Positions 1 through 8,017 are shown, counted from the stretch's first letter. The stretch is 64,000 nt of DNA from Bradyrhizobium cytisi (GCF_008123515.1 NZ_VSSR01000075.1:1-64000), one strand, 5' to 3'. Program-made: numbers and translations. The notes: a model not told the origin generated them from the sequence alone.

Positions 1-224
1 TGATCGGCTAACGCTCTAGCGTGGAAGGTCGGCCCTGAAGAACAGAGGGGGCACAGACCCTCCCCGATTTGTGTGCCCCAAGGGAAGATGGCACGGGGGC
101 ATGGCGGGGTCATACAAAATGTAGTTTGGTCAGCTGTGGCCTGTTATGGCCGCATATGGCGAAATCCCCTACAATGCATAGACTTATCTACTTTTTACTA
201 TGGCTGACGCGGGTTGGCTAGGGA
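1..224 (-). promoter_or_regulatory. Leader region of a second integrase (copy A)
   Basis: This stretch aligns with the leader of the integrase at 4346-5704. Shared blocks include tgtgcccca (72-80 and 5797-5805) and catacaaaatgtag (111-124 and 5836-5849). The last block lies exactly 114 bp from the attachment core in both copies. Both also carry repeated tatggcc-like words, which could be arm-type integrase sites. With the same spacing, the start codon of a related integrase would fall about 20 bp left of the window. That gene is inferred, not seen. Confidence 0.6.
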
Positions 225-241
225 CTACGGATTGTGGTTCA
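225..241. other. Attachment-core-like repeat (copy A)
   Basis: The 17 bases ctacggattgtggttca recur exactly at 5950-5966, where they run into the 3' half of a tRNA-Val gene. Here they run straight into an IS66 transposase that lacks its N-terminal part. I read this as an integrase crossover site from an older or tandem island whose tRNA side was lost or recombined with IS66 DNA. Confidence 0.55.
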
Positions 242-1014
242 TGTGGGCCTATCGCAGCGGCCAGGACTGCGCGCAGCCGGTCGTGCTGTTCGATTACCAG
301 CCCGGTCGCGGCCAGCAACATCCTCAGGCCTTCCTGGCCGGCTATCGCGGCTTGTTGATGAGCGACGGCTATGACGCCTGGCGCACGCTGACAGGCGCGA
401 CCCATCTCGGCTGTATGGCGCATGCGCGCAGGAAATTTACCGATGCGCTCAAGGCCAGGACAAAGCCCGGCGGTCCGCCATTGCAGGCGCTCAAGTTCTT
501 CGAGGCGTTGTATGAGGTCGAGAGGGTGGCGCGCCAGACGCCGCCCGACGGCGAAACGCGCGCCTCATACACCTTGCGGCTGCGCCAGCAGCATAGCCTG
601 CCGGTATTGGCCGCCTTCCGGACCTGGCTCGACGACCGGGCGCCGAAGGTCCTACCCGAAAGCTTGACCGGCAAGGCGATCGCCTATGCGCGCAACCAAT
701 GGGATTATCTGACCCGTTACACCAGTGACGGTCTCGCCCCGATCGATAACAATGTTCTGGAGCGCGACATCAGGCCGTTCTGCACTGGACGAAAACGTTG
801 GCTGTTCAGCGACACCGTTGCCGGCGCCAAGGCAAGCGCCGTGATCTACAGTTTGGTGCTGACATGCCGGGCATGCGGCGTCGATCCCTATGCATGGCTA
901 CGTCACGCGCTCACCGAATTGCCCCAGCGCGCGCCAGACGCCGATATCGAAGATCTGTTGCCGTTCAACTGCACCGCTCAAAAAAACCTGCCAGCTGACA
1001 ACGACAGCGGCTGA
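242..1014 (+). pseudogene. IS66-family transposase, 3' fragment
   Basis: About 257 residues of an IS66 (TnpC-type) DDE transposase remain; the family is normally about 500 residues. The part present starts at the MWAYRSG segment and includes the second catalytic Asp in SDGYDAW, the Glu in the NNVLERDIRPF motif, and the IS66 C-terminal domain to a natural stop. The N-terminal helix-turn-helix, zinc-finger and first Asp regions are absent. The reading frame runs upstream through the attachment core at 225-241, so the 5' end was cut exactly at an integrase crossover site. It is not expected to be active. No tnpA or tnpB accessory gene is present. Confidence 0.85.
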
Positions 1015-1110
1015 CGGTCGAACGCTCAGGATCAATCAAGCCGTTCCGATGATCCCGCTGGGGCCCGGCGTCACGCGACGCCGCAGCCAGCCGCGCGCGC
1101 AGCCTGTCCA

Positions 1111-1127
1111 GTAAAGTGCGCGCTTAC
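1111..1127. repeat. Probable IS66 right terminal inverted repeat
   Basis: Read on the minus strand from 1127, the sequence starts GTAAGCGCGC, like the usual IS66-family end (GTAAGCG...). It lies about 110 bp after the transposase stop, a normal distance. The TAA inside it is the stop codon of the neighbouring regulator gene. No partner left repeat is visible because the 5' part of the element is gone. Confidence 0.5.
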
Positions 1128-2038
1128 GTTCGATTGCGCGCCATCTCGGTCACCGTCGGAATTCGTGGCGTCGAGTCACGGCCCGGCTGAAGCAGGGCGG
1201 CCGTTGCCATCGCAATGCACTGGACCAAGCACATCGGTGCCGCGAGCGACCTTGAGAACAGATATTCGTCCTCCGGAATCGTGAAGAGTGTCCGGGCGTC
1301 TTTCGCGAGGGGCGACAATTGGCTGTCGGTAATGGCTATGATGTAAGTTCCGTTGGCTACGGCCACCTCGGATATGACGACGACTTCTTTTGCATAATGT
1401 CGAAATGCGATCGCGATCAGGACGTCGCGGTCGGTCATGGTCGTCGCCATTTCTTGCGCCAGGCCACCGGCAGGGTCGAGAAGGACGACGCGGCGGCGCA
1501 GCATCGTCAGAAGATACCTGAGCAATGATGCAATAGGTTCGGATCGAAGTTGTCCGGCAATGTAAATCGTTTCCGCCTGCACGAGCAGTTTGGCGGTGTC
1601 GGCGAGGGTTTTTTCCGATACGACTTCGAGAAGATCTTGAAGTGCCGCCATGTCGCGCACGACCAGATCCCGCAAATAGCCGAGACTGCCGTGATCCTTA
1701 TTTCGTGAAAGTTCACTCTCAAGAGCGCTGATGCGCTCCCGAAATCCGGGGGCGGCAGTGGCAAGTCTTGTCTGAAAAACGGATTGCAGCTGTTTGAAGC
1801 CGGAGTAGCCGAGGCTCTGCGCGAAACGGACGAGGCTCGACGGATGCGTCCGGCATTTGGCGGCGACGGCATTGATCGATTCGAGTGCCACCACATTCGG
1901 ATTCTGCGTCAAGAATCTCGCGATCTGCTGAAATCCGGTCGACAAGTTTGGGTATTCGCGAGTGATCAGATTGACGATCCCCTCATAATTTTTCGGGATT
2001 GTTGCTGCTGGTCCGCTGCGCTTGGTTGGCATTCTCAT
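1124..2038 (-). CDS. MurR/RpiR-family transcriptional regulator
   Basis: A 304-residue regulator of the RpiR family. It has an N-terminal HTH_6 domain (about residues 25-100, with HPSSLVRFAQSLGYSGF as the recognition region) and a C-terminal SIS sugar-phosphate-binding domain (about 140-270, beginning near IYIAGQLRSEP). Such proteins usually control sugar or amino-sugar catabolic genes in response to a phosphosugar. No sugar operon is next to it, so its target is unknown. Its stop codon is supplied by the terminal bases of the IS66 remnant, so its last few residues may differ from the original. An inverted repeat about 105 bp upstream is a candidate autoregulatory operator. Confidence 0.85.
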   Translation of the reverse strand: MRMPTKRSGPAATIPKNYEGIVNLITREYPNLSTGFQQIARFLTQNPNVVALESINAVAAKCRTHPSSLVRFAQSLGYSGFKQLQSVFQTRLATAAPGFRERISALESELSRNKDHGSLGYLRDLVVRDMAALQDLLEVVSEKTLADTAKLLVQAETIYIAGQLRSEPIASLLRYLLTMLRRRVVLLDPAGGLAQEMATTMTDRDVLIAIAFRHYAKEVVVISEVAVANGTYIIAITDSQLSPLAKDARTLFTIPEDEYLFSRSLAAPMCLVQCIAMATAALLQPGRDSTPRIPTVTEMARNRT

Positions 2039-2141
2039 TCCTCGCCTGCGATTCCATCGCCCGCCTGAAGATCAATTTCTTTGGCGTATCTCAGAAACCG
2101 CGTGATTCATCGTGTCAAAAAAGTTCATCTGCCGATCGTGA

Positions 2142-2183
2142 AATTATTGTTGCAAAAGTAGAATTAAGCAACGATAATTGTTG
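2142..2183. promoter_or_regulatory. Inverted repeat, candidate RpiR operator
   Basis: The arms aattattgttgc (2142-2153) and gcaacgataatt (2168-2179) pair at 11 of 12 positions around a 14-bp spacer. The right arm overlaps a smaller palindrome, caac-gataatt-gttg. The AT-rich site lies about 105 bp upstream of the rpiR-like start, a plausible place for autoregulation. Binding is an inference. Confidence 0.4.
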
Positions 2184-2743
2184 AGAGCGCATGGAGTGCG
2201 CCGACAACAAAATTCGAAACCAAGGAATGAGCTGGTCCCGTTTGTCTGAACAGAATCTCCGCGTCGATAAGTGGAGCCTCTGCCAGGGTTACCCCCGATG
2301 CCACCTGCCTTACTTTGGCTGGCCATCCCCGGGATATTAACAACCTAAGAGAGACGCGCCTAGGAGCTCATGGCTGCTAGAGCGACCAATTGATGTGTCG
2401 CACTTGCCCGCGACCGCTCACCCATCATTCGGCCGCCTCTTACCAAATGCCCGCTCATTGAAGATCGAGGTCTACTATCGCTGCAGCGTGATCTGCCGGC
2501 GGGCGTTGCTCAATACTCCCTGAGTGTTTTCTTGCGGAGAAGCATCCACCCACACGGTATGGTCCGTCTTATGGTGAACTTTATTGGCGATGTACATTTG
2601 CCAGAAGAATCCGGACCATGCCAAAGTCACCAACCGTTCGACATTCTCCCGCACGCATGCTGGCCTTGGACCGCCGCCGTGAAAACTACCGGTCTAAACT
2701 GTTCAACTTGAAATCCCCTGTGCGGCCTTCTTGCATGTTCATT
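2184..2743. other. Intergenic region with no supported gene
   Basis: About 560 bp with no reading frame that I can support on either strand, no tRNA and no recognised repeat. Base composition is mixed and less GC-rich than the core. It may be debris from island rearrangement. Confidence 0.5.
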
Positions 2744-3481
2744 TTAAGAACGCTGAGCGGCGCCGCCGAAGTAGGCTTCAATCTCCCGTCGGATGCGTAC
2801 GGACCGTGCCTGATAGAGGTCGATCTGCGCCCGTATCGCGATGATCTCGGCCTCAAGTTCATCCATAGCCAAGCCAAACTGCGTGCGAGCCGTAGCAAAG
2901 CGATTTCGTTGTTCCTCGATCTCGGCCAGCCTGCTCTCCAGCGCAGACGGGTCCCACTCGGCATGATTGGATGTCTCTGCGGTCCACGCTCTCACCACGT
3001 GCGCTGCGTTTTCCGCATGTCGACCCCAATTAAAGCAGCTGTATAATCGCTGCTCAACGCGCAGTTGCGTGGCAGCGTCCGCCGCTGGCAACGCTGTCTG
3101 AATGTCTTTTTGATAGGTTGATCCCTCGACGCCAAAACCGTCACCGCGGAACGCTTCAACAATCTCCAAGAAACCATGGGCAACACGATATTGAAGAAAC
3201 CCGCTTGCGAAATAAGCGGCAGCTCGAAGCCCGGGAAGCAATCGTTCAATCCGATCTTCTTCCCGGCTTAAGATGTTTATCCTGATCTGACGTGTGACAT
3301 TTCGGACTGCAACACTTGCTGTGAATAAGACGCCGCATATCGCGAACACGCCGACCGTTAGCGTCTGCCACTTCTCAATGCGCGACAGATCGAGCGGACC
3401 CCAAAGGCCTAACCAAACGGTGATAGTTGCTGCGAGCATGAGCGCTGCCATCGTCGGCAGTCCGGGCAGTTGAGGTTTCAT
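2744..3481 (-). CDS. Membrane-anchored coiled-coil protein of unknown function
   Basis: A 245-residue protein I do not recognise. Two hydrophobic segments near the N-terminus (about residues 8-30 and 40-60) look like a membrane hairpin. A soluble region follows, and a charged, heptad-like helix from about residue 175 to 235, rich in Glu, Arg and Ala, suggests a coiled coil. There is no signal peptidase site or catalytic motif. It stands alone within the island, with non-coding DNA on both sides. The composition and the clean start at ATG 3481 support a real gene. The function could be structural or regulatory. Confidence 0.6.
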   Translation of the reverse strand: MKPQLPGLPTMAALMLAATITVWLGLWGPLDLSRIEKWQTLTVGVFAICGVLFTASVAVRNVTRQIRINILSREEDRIERLLPGLRAAAYFASGFLQYRVAHGFLEIVEAFRGDGFGVEGSTYQKDIQTALPAADAATQLRVEQRLYSCFNWGRHAENAAHVVRAWTAETSNHAEWDPSALESRLAEIEEQRNRFATARTQFGLAMDELEAEIIAIRAQIDLYQARSVRIRREIEAYFGGAAQRS

Positions 3482-3708
3482 AGCGCTTCTCTGCCAAAGT
3501 TCATCCAGGATCGGACACCCGCGCTTGCGCGGGTGTCCGTCCGAATGAACTCAATATCCATGGCTCACCCTCTTGTTCGAGAAGTACAAAATGAGAACAA
3601 TAACGCAAGGCCCAAAAATATTTTTGGCACGCGACCACGCCCGTCTTGGCGGTGCGAAATCGGTGCCACGCGGTTTCGGTTGGATGAGAAAAAGCGCGCT
3701 GGGGAAAT

Positions 3709-3728
3709 TAAAAAAGCCCTTGCGGGCT
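3709..3728 (-). terminator. Intrinsic terminator behind the tRNA-Lys remnant
   Basis: On the minus strand AGCCC-GCAA-GGGCT is followed by six T residues, a textbook rho-independent terminator. It lies 13 bp after the CCA end of the tRNA-Lys-like remnant and probably moved with it. Confidence 0.7.
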
Positions 3729-3741
3729 AATCGCTTGAGGG

Positions 3742-3791
3742 TGGTGGGCGCACCAGGGCTCGAACCTGGGACCCGCTGATGAGTCAGCGGG
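3742..3791 (-). pseudogene. tRNA-Lys 3' remnant (non-functional), attachment-like
   Basis: On the minus strand, from the anticodon stem to the CCA end, this matches a bacterial tRNA-Lys: TCAGCGGGTCCC, the T-arm CAGGTTCGAGCCCTG, then TGCGCCCACCA. The anticodon loop lacks the three bases TTA of a normal CTCTTAATC loop, which leaves a perfect 8-bp hairpin (3772-3791). No D-arm or 5' acceptor strand precedes it, so it cannot be a working tRNA. It is probably an attachment-site fragment of another element. The rest of the 3482-4034 interval holds nothing else I can support. Confidence 0.6.
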
Positions 3792-4034
3792 TCCAGGGCG
3801 GTAATCTGAGTGTCTGATTCCGATTTCCAAACGACCGTATCAGTTAGCATCAGAAACGATGTTGTCGCAACCACCGGGCCCTGCGATTGCTTGTCAACCT
3901 CGTGGCAAAGGCAACGATTCGTCCTATTTGTACGCCACGGCTACCCAGCCGCAATATCTGCGCTCTCGATCCCTTTCCTGCTCGAGAAGCCTCGATCCTA
4001 ATGCCCCAGACCGATCACGGTTCAGGGCAAAGGC

Positions 4035-4349
4035 ATGAGCGGCAAGGACGAAGCGCCTCGGATCAAGGGATTCCGGGCGCCAGATAGTCTGAAAATGCCG
4101 AGTACCACGAAGCGCCGCCGCAAGAACCGTGGTATGCCGCCGCCCGCGACATTCGATGTCGATACGCTGCCCGGCAGTTCTAATTTGACAGCATTAGAGG
4201 CGGCCGCGGTTATCCGGCGCACGCCGGGAGCGCTGGAGCAGTGGCGGCGCGATCCGAACCACCCGCTGAAATGGCGCTACGTCGATGGCCGCCCGCTTTA
4301 TCGTGTCGATGCGGTGCGCGATTATTTGGCCAGAAGCCAAGACCACTAA
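4035..4349 (+). CDS. Small helix-turn-helix protein, excisionase/AlpA-like
   Basis: A 104-residue basic protein. The N-terminal third is disordered and rich in Lys and Arg. The C-terminal half (about 50-100: LTALEAAAVIRRTPGALEQW, then WRYVDGRPLYRVDAVRDYL) has the winged-helix form of MerR/AlpA-like excisionases that bind attachment arms and set the direction of recombination. It is convergent with the integrase and the two stop regions overlap by 4 bp, which supports a paired role. It could instead be a plain phage-type regulator. Confidence 0.6.
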   Translation: MSGKDEAPRIKGFRAPDSLKMPSTTKRRRKNRGMPPPATFDVDTLPGSSNLTALEAAAVIRRTPGALEQWRRDPNHPLKWRYVDGRPLYRVDAVRDYLARSQDH

Positions 4350-5704
4350 GCCGCCCCAGCCGCATAATGCTCGCGGAGACGGCCGAGCAGTTCGGCCTTG
4401 ATCGGGTCGAGCGGATTCGTCCGCTGCAGCCGCACCACCTTGCCGACCCGTTCCGCGCCGACTAACTGCGCGATGTAGTCATGAGCCGCGTCGAACGCCA
4501 TCTTGCGGATGATCCACTGCTCGTCGTGATTATAGACCTGATCGATTCCACGCGGCTTTTGCCCCACGCATAGCCGTTGGATTTCGTTGTCGTAGCCGCA
4601 ACGAGACATGATGGTTCGCAAGCTCCGCCTTAAGTCATGCATGGTGAACTTGGGGACAGCCGCTTCCTTGATCAGACGGTTGACCATCTTGGTGAAGCCC
4701 GACATCTGGCCGCCGGTCTTCGGTGACGGGAAGACATAGTCGGACGTTGCGCGCTGGAAGTGTTTCGCGGCGGTAAGCACCTCGTCAACAAGATGGGTGC
4801 GCGGCACGTCGTGGTGTAGGCCCATTTTGGTCCATGCCGCATCGAAGGTGATGCGATCATCCATGATGTGCTTTTGCCACTCGATCATGGTTGGTTCGCT
4901 GCGACGCGGGCCACCGAGTAGGCACATGCGTGTCAACAGCCCAAAAGCCCCGAGTTTGCCGGATGCATGCCAAACCTTGATGATCTCCTCATCGATCAGC
5001 GCGCGGCCCTTCGTTCGGCGCCCGACCCTCTGTGCACGGGTTTCCTTGGGCGCGCGATAGCCGGCGAGCACGTTGTGCTCCACATAACCTTCGCCTACAC
5101 ACCATTCGAGGAAGGTGTGCGTGTGCTTGCGCACGTCCTTGGCGGCGCCGCGCTTACCGGTCTTGGCGATCCTGTCCACCGCCGCCATGATTTGCCGTCG
5201 CGTCAGCTCGCCGATGGCGAGGTCGAAGTGATCTTTGAGACCGCGTCGCAACGCCGACATTGCCGGTTTCCAGTTGACGACTTGGCGTCCGGTCAGGGAC
5301 GTTTCGTAGGGGCCATCTTCAATGATCAGGGTCGCCAGCGTAGTGCACTGCCTCTCTGCCAGTTGTTGTCGCTTTGCCTCGCGTTTGGCCTCGTTCGGAT
5401 CGACTCCAATGACCACCTCGCCGGCGGCGACGGTAGCGGCCTTGCGCGCGGCCTTCTCATTGAACTTCGGCCATGCGCCCAGCGTCTTGCGTTGGGTGCC
5501 TCTCGTCCCAGGCTTGGTGAACAGGAAGACCCAGGTCCGCCCGCCAGTCGCGCGCATCCTGATGGCAAGCCCCGGCTGCTCTGTGTCGTGCAGATAGTAC
5601 TGCGACTTGCCCGGCGGCAGCGTGGCTGCACGTATCGCAGCGTCAGTGAGCCTCAGGTAGTTCGTCGTCACTTCGGCTCTAAGACCCTTCTCGCTGTTTT
5701 CCAT
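4346..5704 (-). CDS. Tyrosine-type site-specific integrase (P4-like)
   Basis: A 452-residue integrase of the genomic-island type. The N-terminal arm-binding domain (DUF4102-like) covers about 17-110, the core-binding domain about 120-220, and the catalytic domain the rest. Visible catalytic residues are Arg267/268 (GGPRRSE), Lys293, His356 and Arg359 (MHDLRRS) and the nucleophile Tyr391 (DQVYNHD). The usual fifth residue, His or Trp, appears to be Gln382. The gene faces away from the tRNA-Val attachment site at about 5963, with a 260-bp leader carrying repeated tatggcc-like words. It probably integrated an island at tRNA-Val(CAC). Confidence 0.9.
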   Translation of the reverse strand: MENSEKGLRAEVTTNYLRLTDAAIRAATLPPGKSQYYLHDTEQPGLAIRMRATGGRTWVFLFTKPGTRGTQRKTLGAWPKFNEKAARKAATVAAGEVVIGVDPNEAKREAKRQQLAERQCTTLATLIIEDGPYETSLTGRQVVNWKPAMSALRRGLKDHFDLAIGELTRRQIMAAVDRIAKTGKRGAAKDVRKHTHTFLEWCVGEGYVEHNVLAGYRAPKETRAQRVGRRTKGRALIDEEIIKVWHASGKLGAFGLLTRMCLLGGPRRSEPTMIEWQKHIMDDRITFDAAWTKMGLHHDVPRTHLVDEVLTAAKHFQRATSDYVFPSPKTGGQMSGFTKMVNRLIKEAAVPKFTMHDLRRSLRTIMSRCGYDNEIQRLCVGQKPRGIDQVYNHDEQWIIRKMAFDAAHDYIAQLVGAERVGKVVRLQRTNPLDPIKAELLGRLREHYAAGAA

Positions 5705-5962
5705 TGTTTGTGCCCTTACTCCTTGTGCCCCGGGACACGTCGAAGGAGATCCAAGAAACGGATCCTAAACCGCTCACTCCACGTTCCCAGCTCTGTTGTG
5801 CCCCACGGGAAAATTCACGCAGGGCACGGCAGGGGCATACAAAATGTAGGAAGGCCTCCTATGGCCTCCTATGGGCCAACATGGCCGGAAATCCCTGCGC
5901 TGCAAGGACTTTTGCAATAAAACTATGGCTTGATTAGGTTAGCTAAGGCCTACGGATTGTGG
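5705..5962 (-). promoter_or_regulatory. Integrase leader and arm-site region (copy B)
   Basis: This non-coding stretch lies between the integrase start and the tRNA-Val half. It is homologous to 1-224. It contains catacaaaatgtag (5836-5849) and a cluster of ggcctcctatggcc-like repeats (about 5854-5885) that resemble arm-type integrase binding sites. The attachment core ctacggattgtggttca spans 5950-5966 and overlaps the tRNA half by four bases. Confidence 0.55.
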
Positions 5963-6007
5963 TTCACACGGGAGAGGTCCAAGGTTCGATCCCTTGTGCG
6001 CCCACCA
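5963..6007 (+). other. attR: 3' half of tRNA-Val(CAC)
   Basis: From the anticodon loop on, this is a good tRNA: loop TTCACAC (U33, anticodon CAC, A37), 3' anticodon stem GGGAG, variable AGGTC, T-arm CAAGG-TTCGATC-CCTTG, acceptor TGCGCCC, discriminator A and encoded CCA. The 5' side does not pair (TGTGG precedes the loop instead of CTCCC), so the gene is split at the anticodon loop, as expected for an integrase junction. The intact 5' half should lie left of the window at the other end of the island. Confidence 0.7.
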
Positions 6008-6190
6008 TTCATCATCCTGAACCCTGCTGGTTGCGGACGATCCCCGACACGGGCGGCTTTCGTCACCGTCCCGTTGAAATGTCGAAAACAACCCCATGCA
6101 CAGTAGCCGATGTCAGTCGGATCAGCGGATTACGACTTTTCCGAAACACCACTTGCTCCGTCGGGCAAAACAGGGGCAGGATGGCATCCT
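6008..6190. repeat. Direct repeat downstream of tRNA-Val half, copy 1
   Basis: This sequence matches 8063-8230 with many substitutions and small indels. Shared blocks include aaccctgctggttgcg, acgatccccgac, aaatgtcgaaaacaacc and catgcacagtagccgatgtcagtcgg. Together with the preceding tRNA half it is about 230 bp of homology, too diverged for a recent duplication. It probably came from separate insertions at the same tRNA locus. It encodes nothing recognisable. Confidence 0.7.
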
Positions 6191-6259
6191 GCCCGAGAAG
6201 TGCGCGGCATGTCTGCCAAAGGCGAAGGAGCAGACGACGACCCAGCTAGTCGTCAACGG

Positions 6260-6349
6260 CGCAGGATCATGGGCCACGTCGCGAATGACGTGAGCCAACA
6301 TTTTACTACCGTCCCGCAGCCGAAGCTAATCGAGACGATCAGCACGCTG
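6260..6349 (+). pseudogene. Possible C-terminal scrap of a tyrosine recombinase
   Basis: Thirty codons read RRIMGHVANDVSQ, then HFTT and a helix LIETISTL. This resembles the last box of XerC-like recombinases (LMGH....S..YT..), with Phe where the nucleophile Tyr would be. No upstream catalytic boxes are in frame. The match is short, so this is a weak call. If right, it is debris of another element at the same tRNA locus. The rest of 6191-6547 holds nothing I can name. Confidence 0.25.
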
Positions 6350-6547
6350 AGTCTTCAAAGGTTCGCTCGATGCGGATTGGATGAAGTCGCTGGTAGCGCT
6401 GACCGGCCGCCGGGCGAAGACACTGAAGAAGGTCGAGCGCGACGCGGGCAACAAGGCGCTCGCCGCGTGGCGTAAGCCAAGCGAAGCCGTTTACAATGCC
6501 GCCTACGGCGTGCATGGTACAGCATTCGCACGCATAGGGATTTCATC

Positions 6548-7438
6548 GTGGCAACCCTTACTCAAAACATTGAAAATCGTGTTCGAAAGCTCCCTAAGCC
6601 GTCCAATGCAACGCAGGGCTTGCAGCCCCTCTTCGAGGCTGTGAGCAATTCGATTTACGCGATTGAAGACCTACTGGGGGCAAACGTCGCCAAAGGCAAG
6701 ATTTCCATCCGCGTCAAGTCACTGTCCGACTCCGACAAGATCGAGATTGTTGTGACCGACACCGGGATAGGTCTCGATGCTAAACGTTACGAAGCGTTCT
6801 GTGAAATCGACACAGACTTCAAACGTGCCAAGGGCGGCAAAGGTGTTGGCCGCTTGTTCTGGCTGGATGCCTTTAGCTCGATTCTCGTTGAGAGCGTCTA
6901 CGACAGCCCAAGCGGGAGGCTTCGTCGGGTCTTTTCATTCGTTTTAGAGCACGATGACCAGGTCAAGCCGAGCCGGGAAGACGAGCCAGCGCCGGGTGCT
7001 TCGACCGGTACCACCATAACGTTCCGTGGCCTACGCACAAAAGAATATGCGGACACGTTTCCGAAGCGAGCCGACACCTTCCTTCGGTACTTCAGTGCGC
7101 ACTTCATCGCAGACTTTTTGTTGGGAAGCGGTCCGACGATTATCGTCGATCTCGATGGCGATGTTACCACCTATCCCAATGCCGTCGCGGAGCTCACAGT
7201 AGGCAAGCCACTAAAGACTGGCGCGTTCGAGTTACAAGAGTTTGGCGAACTGTCGATCATTGGTTTCACTTGCAAGGCTGAAGCCAGCACGGGACTTGAC
7301 GGAAAACATCAACTCCACCTTCTCGCGAATGGTCGAACGGTCGAAACGCGCAAGGTCGATAGTTTGCTCGGAGTGACCGATCTTACACGCGACGCGACCA
7401 AAGACCTTGTCTTCCATGGCTGTGTCTCTGGCGAGTAA
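6548..7438 (+). pseudogene. Hsp90-like (GHKL) ATPase, N-terminal part of a broken gene
   Basis: This encodes 296 residues from a GTG start. The first about 120 residues form a GHKL ATPase: EAVSNSIYAI (N box), VVTDTGIGLD (G1 box) and KGGKGVGRLFWLDAF (G2 box). A middle Hsp90-like region follows. It stops directly after VSGE. In related proteins of about 650-700 residues, VSGEYLD leads into a further linker before a nuclease-like C-terminal domain, and that domain appears just downstream in another frame (7407-7889). The break looks like an internal deletion with a frameshift. Such ATPase-nuclease proteins are found in mobile DNA and may act in defence; that role is inference. Confidence 0.7.
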
Positions 7439-7889
7439 ACCGCTTCGCACGATGATGATCGTTGAGTTCAAGAGGCCTGGCCGCCGAGATTACAAAGAAG
7501 CCGAAGATCAAATTGAGGCGCAAATAGTAAAGTACCTCGGGCAACTACGAGGTGGTGAACTTGAGTCGTTCGACCGTACCCGGATCAGAGTGGCGGAAGA
7601 TTGCATTTTCCATTGTTATGTAGTCGCCGACATCGTTGGAGACTTGGAGCAGCAGTTGTCGAATTGGGAAACGACTGCCAATGGTGAGGGGCGCATTCGA
7701 CCGTTGAAAAATCACTACCGGGGCTCGATTGAAGTTATCCAATGGCAAGACCTCGTGAACGATGCCTGGGATCGCAATAGGGCGACGCTTCACGCTGCGG
7801 GCTTGAGCAGGTCAAAGCCGACCCACATCGAGGCTCCGGCTGTCGCTAAGCAGCCGGAACAAGTATTCGATCCGGCCTTCGTTGCGTAG
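7407..7889 (+). pseudogene. C-terminal nuclease-like part of the broken Hsp90-like ATPase
   Basis: The recognisable region starts at KPLRTMMIVEFKRPGRRDY (about 7437), in a different frame from the ATPase part. VEFKRP followed by an EAEDQIEAQIVKYLGQL helix, CYVVADIVGDL, and RGSIEVIQWQDLVNDA near the end is the usual tail of this protein family and resembles a PD-(D/E)XK nuclease core (E-F-K). The overlapping in-frame ATG at 7407 could allow a free-standing 160-residue protein, but the first about 10 residues look like readthrough of the junction. I treat it as the second half of a damaged gene. Confidence 0.6.
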
Positions 7890-7908
7890 GGCGCGCCCTA
7901 CACGACAA

Positions 7909-7935
7909 GGGGCACCAAGTTTTCCAAGGTGCCCC
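7909..7935 (+). terminator. Hairpin downstream of the nuclease-like fragment
   Basis: Arms ggggcacc and ggtgcccc enclose an 11-base loop, 20 bp after the stop codon. There is no long T run, so termination strength is uncertain. Confidence 0.5.
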
Positions 7936-8017
7936 TCTCGTGGCCACCCGAGTCGAGCAAGTGTCCGCCGTGTAAAAATCGGTGCGTGCAAATGCACGTT
8001 CCATCAGCCCGCAGCCT

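Noticed and set aside
2618..3046. Plus-strand gene of 142 codons
   Set aside because: It lies mostly antisense to the better-supported membrane/coiled-coil gene at 2744-3481 and has no recognisable features.
3742..3817. A functional tRNA-Lys on the minus strand
   Set aside because: Only the anticodon stem to CCA matches; the D-arm and 5' acceptor are missing and the anticodon loop is three bases short.
5943..6007. A tRNA-His suggested by attgtggtt
   Set aside because: The bases after the GTG do not pair with the 5' stem; the downstream half fits tRNA-Val(CAC) split at its anticodon loop much better.
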